A DNA stretch of 44,424 bases, taken from the NCBI GenBank assembly GCA_022841565.1, contig JALHRH010000007.1, positions 1-44,424 of the forward strand, written 5' to 3'. The stretch's first letter is position 1. Each line of letters starts with the position of its first letter. A program made the translations under genes and the position numbers. The notes under the pieces are model-generated. The model was not told the origin of the DNA. It did no database searches and saw only the letters and a program-made list of their open reading frames with translations. The DNA is from Mycobacterium sp. GTDB taxonomy: Bacteria; Actinomycetota; Actinomycetes; Mycobacteriales; Mycobacteriaceae. Of the stretch, positions 39,371 through 44,424 are shown in pieces.

Positions 39371-40339
39371 CTAGCGCACCCGCAAGACGACTTTGCCTTT
39401 GGCGCTGCGGTTTTCCAGCGAAGCGACGGCGGCCGCCGCATCTTCCAGCGGGAAGACGTCCGGCTCGGGCGGAGCCAGTTTGCCCGAGGTGAACAGCTGC
39501 TCGAGGGCGGCCCATTGCTCTTCGAGCGCGCCGGGGTGCCGTCCGGCCCAGGCGCCCCAGCCCACACCCACTACGTCAATATTGTTCAGCAGCAACCGAT
39601 TCACCTTGACGGTCGGGATCTCGCCACCGGTGAAGCCGATGACCAGCAGTCGTCCCGCCGGAGCCAGGGAACGCAGCGAATCGGTAAACCGGTCACCGCC
39701 GACCGGGTCCACCACGATGTCGACGCCGCGGCCGCCGGTCAACTCCTTGACCGCGTCCTTGAACCCGTCGGCCAGCACCACATCGGTGGCCCCGGCAGCC
39801 GTCGCAATCTCACCCTTTTCGTTGGAGCTGACCACCGCGATGACCCGCGATGCGCCCAGCGCCGGCGCCAGTCGCAGCGCCGACGTCCCGATGCCGCCGG
39901 CTGCGCCGTGCACCAGGACCGTCTCACCCGGCTGCAACCGGCCGCGCACAGCAAGCGCGAAGTACACCGTCAGATCGTTGAACAGCACACCCGCACCCGC
40001 CTCGAAGCTGACGTTGTCTGGCAGCTTGAAAAGCCGGTCAGGCGCCAGCACCGCGACCTCGGCCATGCCGCCGGTCAGCATGGTCAGCCCCAGCACCCGG
40101 TCGCCGGCCTGAACGTGCGCGCCTTCCGGCGCCGATCGCACCACCCCGGCAATCTCCGCGCCGAGGACAAACGGCGGGTCCGGCCGATATTGGTATAGGC
40201 CTCGGGTGAGCAAAGCGTCGGGGAAAGCCACCCCCGCGGCGTGCACATCCACCACCACACCGTCGCCGGTGGGTTCGTCGATGTCTGCCACCTCAATCGC
40301 GTCCGGACCGTCCAGCCGAGTTACCCGTGCTGCGCGCAT
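39371..40339 (-). CDS. fadB4: NADPH quinone oxidoreductase-like enzyme FadB4
   Basis: 322-residue medium-chain dehydrogenase/reductase without structural zinc ligands, of the quinone oxidoreductase (zeta-crystallin-like) group. The NADPH motif is VHGAAGGIGTSAL and the C-terminal AVASLENRSAKGKVVLRVR is typical. Despite the name it is not a beta-oxidation FadB. The start is set at the ATG 40337-40339 (MRAARVTRLDGPDAIEV), matching remembered M. tuberculosis FadB4 (323). A longer open frame to 40462 runs into the decayed region. It ends 141 bases before the catabolic operon, which has its own promoter. Confidence 0.93.
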   Translation of the reverse strand: MRAARVTRLDGPDAIEVADIDEPTGDGVVVDVHAAGVAFPDALLTRGLYQYRPDPPFVLGAEIAGVVRSAPEGAHVQAGDRVLGLTMLTGGMAEVAVLAPDRLFKLPDNVSFEAGAGVLFNDLTVYFALAVRGRLQPGETVLVHGAAGGIGTSALRLAPALGASRVIAVVSSNEKGEIATAAGATDVVLADGFKDAVKELTGGRGVDIVVDPVGGDRFTDSLRSLAPAGRLLVIGFTGGEIPTVKVNRLLLNNIDVVGVGWGAWAGRHPGALEEQWAALEQLFTSGKLAPPEPDVFPLEDAAAAVASLENRSAKGKVVLRVR

Positions 40340-41092
40340 ACCGCCCACCCTACTTCCGGGTCGAAACCCGGCCGCAACCCGCACAACAGCCCGCCGACGA
40401 AGCCCGGCACACGATTGGTCGAGCACCCCGACCAGGTCGTTGACGTCGACGTCGGTGGTCACCGCGTCCAGATGACGCAGCCGAAACGAGCCTTTTCAGG
40501 AGTTCCACGGAATGGGGGTTACCAGTGGAGGCCAGCACCTGGTAGCCGACGCCGGCGAGCAGGTCCATGCTGCCCGTATCGACGCGGGCAACAGCGTTTT
40601 GGGCATCCTTGCCGGAATCCGCGGGCGTTGATCAGCCGGGGCGTCACCTGCGCCTAGTTTCAGGAAACTCAGCACGGTCACTCGGCAGAACGCGAAATCG
40701 CGCGACTCCCGGTCAGGACAACTCGTCGCAGCGAAGCATTCTGCGCCGCATCGGTCACCGGTGTCAGGGCGCGTATTCCCATTGCCGAATCATTCCCCTT
40801 ATCACGTATGTACAGACCGAGGCTGGTCGGCGTACGGGCGGTGCGAACTCGAGTACGGCGCCCGGTGGCGGTGGTGGCGGCGGCGGCGTTCCCGCCAACG
40901 GCGGCGCCGGCGGCACTTCCTCAAGCTTTCCGTTTACTGGCAAGGCTGGGGGCCCCGGCGGCACCGGGCCCGGGGCTGGCGGTGGCGGCGGTGGTGACAC
41001 GTCCCCGGACCAATCGCAGTGCAACCCGTCGGGCCGAAGGCACCCGAGGATAGCGCCTGCGGCCCGGTCACGAAGGCGCCGGAGGCGACCGA
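40340..41092. other. 753-base region without an intact gene
   Basis: Holds the fadB4 upstream region, a decayed oxidoreductase fragment on the minus strand near 40490-40620, and at about 40850-41000 a low-complexity stretch that on the plus strand reads as Gly-rich ([34 protein letters not shown]). No start, ribosome site or signal peptide supports a gene for the Gly-rich part; it may be a remnant of a PGRS-like or secreted Gly-rich protein. Nothing else is recognised. Confidence 0.5.
40490..40620 (-). pseudogene. Fragment resembling an AcuI/YhdH-type oxidoreductase
   Basis: In one minus-strand frame the DNA encodes GSMDLLAGVGYQVLASTG followed by NPHSVELLKRL. This resembles the Rossmann segment of AcuI/YhdH-type reductases (G-S-x-A-V-x-L-L-A-x-L-G-Y-x-V-x-A-S-T-G-K). 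The glycine-rich loop before it and the domains on either side are missing and the frame closes nearby. Probably the remains of a zinc-free dehydrogenase related to its neighbour fadB4. Call made by eye on a short match. Confidence 0.4.
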
Positions 41093-42295
41093 CTACTTCA
41101 GCTCGGCCGACGACAACCCCAACAGTCGGCGGGCCACCACCAGCTGCTGAATCTGTTGGGTGCCTTCGAAGATATCGAGGATCTTCGAGTCACGGCCCCA
41201 CTTTTCCAACAGCATCTGCTCGGAATAGCCGGTGGTGCCGGCCAATTCGACGGTCTTGAGGGTGACGTCGCTGGCCATCCGACCAGCCTTGGCCTTGCTC
41301 ATCGACGCTTCCTTGGAGTTCGGGATGCTGTTGTCGGCCTGCCATGCCGCCCGCAGCGACAGCAAATAGGCGGCCTCCCAGTCGGATTCCATCCGCAGGA
41401 ACTCGGCTGCAGCGGCGCTCTGGGCTTGTGCGGGCCGGTCGTAGTCGATCTCGACTCCGGCGTCGGTGAGGATCTGGCGGATTTCCTCCAGCGCGGCGCG
41501 TCCGATGCCCACGGCCATGGCGGCGACGATCGGCCGGGTGTTGTCGAACGTCTCCATCACGCCCGAGAAGCCTTTGCCGACTTCGATTTCGGGATTGCCG
41601 AGCAGGTTGTTCTTCGGAATGCGGGCGTTGTCAAAGCGGATGACCGCCGTATCCGATCCTTTGATGCCCAGTTTGTGCTCGAGCCGTTCCACGGTGACGC
41701 CGGGGTGCTCCCGCGGCACGACGAACGACTTGATCGCCGCACGGCCCATCGACTTGTCCAGCGTGGCCCACACCACAATGTGGGTGGCGCGTGAGCCCGC
41801 GGTGACGAAGATCTTTTCGCCGTTGATCACATACTCGTCGCCGTCGAGTTTGGCGGTGGTCGACACCGCCGCAGAATCCGAGCCGAATGCTGGTTCGGTG
41901 ATCGCCATTGCCGCCCACACTTTGCCCAGCCGCTCGAGCTGTTCCTCGGTGGCGACGGCGGAGATGGCGGCGTTGCCCAGCCCCTGATATGGGATTGACA
42001 GCATCATCGCCACGTCGCCCCAGCTGGCCTCGAGGGTCTGCACGAGCGCAGCCATGTTGGCGCCGTTGTGGTTGTCCTTTTTCTTGTCGGCGCCGCGGAG
42101 CTCGTCGGCGCCCGCAAAGCTGTATGACTCGGATGCGCCCTCGAACAGGTTGATCAGGGTGTCGAGTTCGACCGGGTAGGCGTGCTCTTTCAGATCGTAC
42201 TTGCGGGCGATGGGCCTTATCAGCTCGGCAACGCCTTGATGGGTCTTGGTGATTACCGCCTGCAGCTTGCCCGGTAGCTCGAGATTGATTGCCAT
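41093..42295 (-). CDS. fadE23: Acyl-CoA dehydrogenase FadE23
   Basis: 400-residue FAD-dependent acyl-CoA dehydrogenase, nearly identical in wording to remembered M. tuberculosis FadE23 (400). Landmarks are MAITEPAFGSDSAAVSTTAK (FAD contact), VINGEKIFVTAGSRATHIVVWATLD and the C-terminal ILDIFEGTQQIQQLVVARRLLG, whose glutamate is at the position of the catalytic base. It starts 42 bases after the fadE24 stop and is co-transcribed with it. Such adjacent mycobacterial FadE pairs form alpha2-beta2 heterotetramers (recalled for FadE23-FadE24). The natural acyl-CoA is unknown. Confidence 0.95.
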   Translation of the reverse strand: MAINLELPGKLQAVITKTHQGVAELIRPIARKYDLKEHAYPVELDTLINLFEGASESYSFAGADELRGADKKKDNHNGANMAALVQTLEASWGDVAMMLSIPYQGLGNAAISAVATEEQLERLGKVWAAMAITEPAFGSDSAAVSTTAKLDGDEYVINGEKIFVTAGSRATHIVVWATLDKSMGRAAIKSFVVPREHPGVTVERLEHKLGIKGSDTAVIRFDNARIPKNNLLGNPEIEVGKGFSGVMETFDNTRPIVAAMAVGIGRAALEEIRQILTDAGVEIDYDRPAQAQSAAAAEFLRMESDWEAAYLLSLRAAWQADNSIPNSKEASMSKAKAGRMASDVTLKTVELAGTTGYSEQMLLEKWGRDSKILDIFEGTQQIQQLVVARRLLGLSSAELK

Positions 42296-42337
42296 GATTG
42301 ATCTTTCGCCTTGGAAGTATACGAGTTAGATGACCAC

Positions 42338-43735
42338 TTAAATGACGACCACGCCCTCGGCGACGCCGATGGCCCGCAGGTCGCGGTACCAGCGTTCGAC
42401 CGGGTGCTCCTTGGTGAATCCGTGGCCGCCGAGCAGCTGCACGCCGTCCAGTCCGATCTGCATGCCCTTGTCCGACGCAAATCGCTTGGCCAGCGCCGCT
42501 TCCCGGGCGAACGGCAGACCCTGCTCGGCGCGAGACGCTCCGCGCCAGGTGATCAGCCGTAGCCCGTCGAGCTCGATGGCGATATTGGCGCACATGAACG
42601 CGACGGCTTGCCGACGGGCGATCGGCTCCCCGAACGCTTCGCGCTCCTTCACGTAGGGGATGACGTAGTCGAGCACCGCGTGGGAGGTGCCGACCGCCAG
42701 TGCCGCCCAGCCCAGCCGGGACAGTGCGATCGCTTCGGAGTAGTCGTCGTCAGTGGCTGCGTCTTCACCAAGGCGGGCGTGCAGCGGCACCGAGACACCG
42801 GCGAGTTCGACCCGGCCCAGTGCCGCCGCGCGGATTCCCATGCTCGGGTCCGGCTTAACGGTTAGGCCCGTGGCGGACGATTCGACGATGAACAGCGCCG
42901 GCTTTCCGTTGAGCTGCGCGCCGACGATGAAGAGCTCGGCGTCCGCCGCGGCCGGCACCAGCGACTTCACGCCATCGAGGCGGTAACCGGATGGGGTGCG
43001 CACTGCGGTGGTCCGCAGGCGCGTCGGGTCGAACAGCGGGTGCGGCTCGGCGATGGCGACGCACGCCTGCGGGACGCGCTCGCCCGCGAACTCACCCAGG
43101 TAGGTTGCCTGCTGGTCGGCGCTGCCCCAATGGGTTAACGCGGCCGCCACACCACCGGGAGCCAGGATGGGCAGCGCCTGGCCCATGTCGCCGTACGCCA
43201 ACGCCTCGGCCACCAGCACGTTGGTCACCGCCGACCGTTGCTCGGCGATTCCGTCGAAGTCTTCGGGGATGTTGATCGCGGTGATGCCCAGTTCGGCGGC
43301 CTTGGCGATCAGGCCGTCCGGGTAGGTCGCGGCCTCATCGGCGTCGTGGGCGGCCGGCCGTAGAATCTCCTCGGCGAATTCCTCGACGGTCTCGACAATC
43401 AGCTTCTGGTCGTCGTCGGGTGTCAGGTCGAAGTAGTTCTTGCCGCTCGACTTCAGCCGGGTGGGTGCGCCGCGCAGGCTCTGCACCCGTTTGAACTGAC
43501 GACTGGCGGCGGCGGTGGTGGAGAACACCTTTTTCGTGCCGTAGCGCAGCGTCCAGTTGAGCGGGTCACGCAGGTTGTACTTGTCAAGGAATTCCTGACC
43601 CACGATGGGCGTCAGCATCGCGATGGCGACGTCAATGCCGGTGCGTTTGTGTGGTTTCATCCCGATCGTCGTCTGGGGGTCACGGCGCTCCTTGGAACGT
43701 GAACGGGCGCCGGAAGCGGGAAGTGTGTCGGTCAT
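42338..43735 (-). CDS. fadE24: Acyl-CoA dehydrogenase FadE24
   Basis: 465-residue acyl-CoA dehydrogenase and likely partner of FadE23. A polar N-terminal extension (RSRSKERRDPQTTIGMKPHKRTG, about residues 12-34) precedes the normal fold, which begins near FDLTPDDDQKLIVETVEEF. C-terminal QLLGGHGFTKEHPVERWYRDLRAIGVAEGVVVI is typical, with the E of AEGVVVI where the base is expected. ATG at 43733-43735. In M. tuberculosis fadE23/fadE24 are among the genes reported as isoniazid-induced (recalled). A perfect palindrome lies 38 bases upstream. pflA, which precedes fadE24 in H37Rv, is absent. Confidence 0.94.
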   Translation of the reverse strand: MTDTLPASGARSRSKERRDPQTTIGMKPHKRTGIDVAIAMLTPIVGQEFLDKYNLRDPLNWTLRYGTKKVFSTTAAASRQFKRVQSLRGAPTRLKSSGKNYFDLTPDDDQKLIVETVEEFAEEILRPAAHDADEAATYPDGLIAKAAELGITAINIPEDFDGIAEQRSAVTNVLVAEALAYGDMGQALPILAPGGVAAALTHWGSADQQATYLGEFAGERVPQACVAIAEPHPLFDPTRLRTTAVRTPSGYRLDGVKSLVPAAADAELFIVGAQLNGKPALFIVESSATGLTVKPDPSMGIRAAALGRVELAGVSVPLHARLGEDAATDDDYSEAIALSRLGWAALAVGTSHAVLDYVIPYVKEREAFGEPIARRQAVAFMCANIAIELDGLRLITWRGASRAEQGLPFAREAALAKRFASDKGMQIGLDGVQLLGGHGFTKEHPVERWYRDLRAIGVAEGVVVI

Positions 43736-43773
43736 ATCAGCAGCCTCTGTCGTTGGGGCGATGCGAATAACCG

Positions 43774-43795
43774 TATCTTACTCCGGAGTAAGATA
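43774..43795. promoter_or_regulatory. Perfect 22-bp palindrome upstream of fadE24
   Basis: The half-site TATCTTACTCC is followed directly by its exact reverse complement, with no spacer. It lies 38 bases before the fadE24 ATG. The minus-strand copy contains TAAGAT (43774-43779), a plausible -10, so binding here would occlude the promoter. The shape and length suit a TetR-type operator; the regulator is not encoded in an obvious place nearby. Confidence 0.7.
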
Positions 43796-43810
43796 GATGG
43801 CACGTGTTAG

Positions 43811-44424
43811 CTAATTCACAGCCGGGCGCAAGCGATTCAACACCTGTTCATGCAGCAGACCGTTGGTCGCCACCGCGCTGCCGCCGTGGGGTCCCGCCGT
43901 GCGGTCCAGGCTGGTGAACCGCCCACCCGCCTCGCGCACCAGGACATCAAGCGCGGCCAGATCCCAGATCGACACCTCGGGTTCGGCGGCGATGTCCACG
44001 GCGCCTTCGGCGACCAGGCAGTAAGACAGGAAGTCGCCGTAGGCGCGCACCCGCCAGACGGCATCGGTCAGATCGATGAATTGCCCACGCAGCCCGAGTT
44101 GCGCCCAGCCGGTCAGGCTGGAAAACGACAAACTCGCCGAATTCAGCTCTGCCACAGCCGAAACCGACAGCCGACGCGGTGACGCCCCGGCCACCGACGC
44201 GTACGCGCCCCGCCCGCGCGCTGCCCACCACCGCCGCTGCAGCGCGGGCGCGCTGGCCACCCCGACGATGGGGATGCCGTCGTGCAACAGCGCGATCAAG
44301 CTGGCCCAGACCGGCACTCCGCGCACGAAGTTCTTGGTGCCGTCGATCGGGTCGATGATCCATTGCCGTCCATGCCAGCTGGCTTCACCGCCGAACTCCT
44401 CGCCCATGACGTTGTCGGCGGGCC
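43811..44424 (-). CDS. hisN: Histidinol-phosphatase of the inositol monophosphatase family, C-terminal part
   Basis: Visible 204 residues of a roughly 260-residue Mg-dependent phosphatase; the N-terminus lies beyond the window edge. The first metal-site motif is GEEFGG (the E), the second is [25 protein letters not shown] (D-P-I-D-G-T), and the third is [19 protein letters not shown] (W-D). All three metal-binding sites are intact. It closely matches remembered M. tuberculosis Rv3137, which was shown to be HisN, the histidine-pathway histidinol-phosphate phosphatase. The stop is 16 bases from the fadE24 palindrome, so the two genes are separate units. Confidence 0.92.
   Translation of the reverse strand, partial: PADNVMGEEFGGEASWHGRQWIIDPIDGTKNFVRGVPVWASLIALLHDGIPIVGVASAPALQRRWWAARGRGAYASVAGASPRRLSVSAVAELNSASLSFSSLTGWAQLGLRGQFIDLTDAVWRVRAYGDFLSYCLVAEGAVDIAAEPEVSIWDLAALDVLVREAGGRFTSLDRTAGPHGGSAVATNGLLHEQVLNRLRPAVN

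Noticed and set aside
40567..41259. 230-residue plus-strand frame including the Gly-rich stretch
   Set aside because: No ribosome site, no signal peptide, and it runs into fadE23 antisense; the Gly-rich part may be a remnant but not an intact gene.

Overview
The window is high-GC mycobacterial DNA. The evidence is two PPE proteins, one of them of the MPTR subclass, a complete 14-gene type I NADH dehydrogenase (nuo) operon, and a gene order matching, from memory, the M. tuberculosis H37Rv stretch Rv3170 (aofH) back to Rv3137 (hisN), seen here from the opposite strand. MPTR-type PPE proteins are known mainly from slow-growing mycobacteria, so a slow-growing non-tuberculous species is the best guess. 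Species identity and all locus-tag correspondences come from remembered sequences, not a search.

Layout. (1) 1-5478: 5'-truncated view of the amine oxidase aofH, an F420-type LLM oxidoreductase, the Rv3169/Rv3168-like pair, and a divergent TetR regulator coupled to a short-chain dehydrogenase. (2) 5564-9799: a five-gene MoxR ATPase operon (DUF4129 membrane protein, small membrane protein, MoxR3, DUF58 protein, small membrane protein). It is preceded by a near-consensus mycobacterial LexA (SOS) box lying on a -10-like element. (3) 9928-13182: a 1084-residue PPE-MPTR protein whose repeat domain is an old internal tandem duplication. (4) 13200-28692, minus strand: nuoA to nuoN, with almost every junction overlapping. 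(5) 28693-29041: shared upstream region with nested dyads, then a second PPE protein. (6) 30331-39229, minus strand: a tightly packed run of eleven genes. In transcription order these are a homogentisate-dioxygenase-like cupin, alpha/beta hydrolase, class III CoA-transferase, HMG-CoA-lyase-like enzyme, TetR regulator, acyl-CoA dehydrogenase, APH-type kinase, DUF6285 protein, SnoaL-like protein, YceI-like protein and an atypical response regulator. A perfect 10-bp inverted repeat with the -10 element in its centre sits at the head. (7) 39371-44424: fadB4, a 753-base region with a decayed oxidoreductase fragment, fadE23 and fadE24 behind a perfect 22-bp palindrome, and the 3' part of hisN.

How it works together. 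Nuo oxidises NADH and reduces menaquinone. The genes around it are mostly CoA-ester and redox catabolism (two APH-type kinases, three acyl-CoA dehydrogenases, CoA-transferase, lyase, quinone-reductase-like FadB4), which would produce the reducing equivalents. The most novel element is the eleven-gene operon. Its ACAD + kinase + DUF6285 trio resembles the Pseudomonas LvaC/LvaA/LvaB system that dehydrates 4-hydroxyacyl-CoA through a phosphorylated intermediate. The operon ends with the response regulator whose M. tuberculosis counterpart (Rv3143) I recall being reported to bind Nuo. A regulatory link between this catabolism and complex I is my inference. No tRNA, rRNA, CRISPR array or insertion sequence was recognised.
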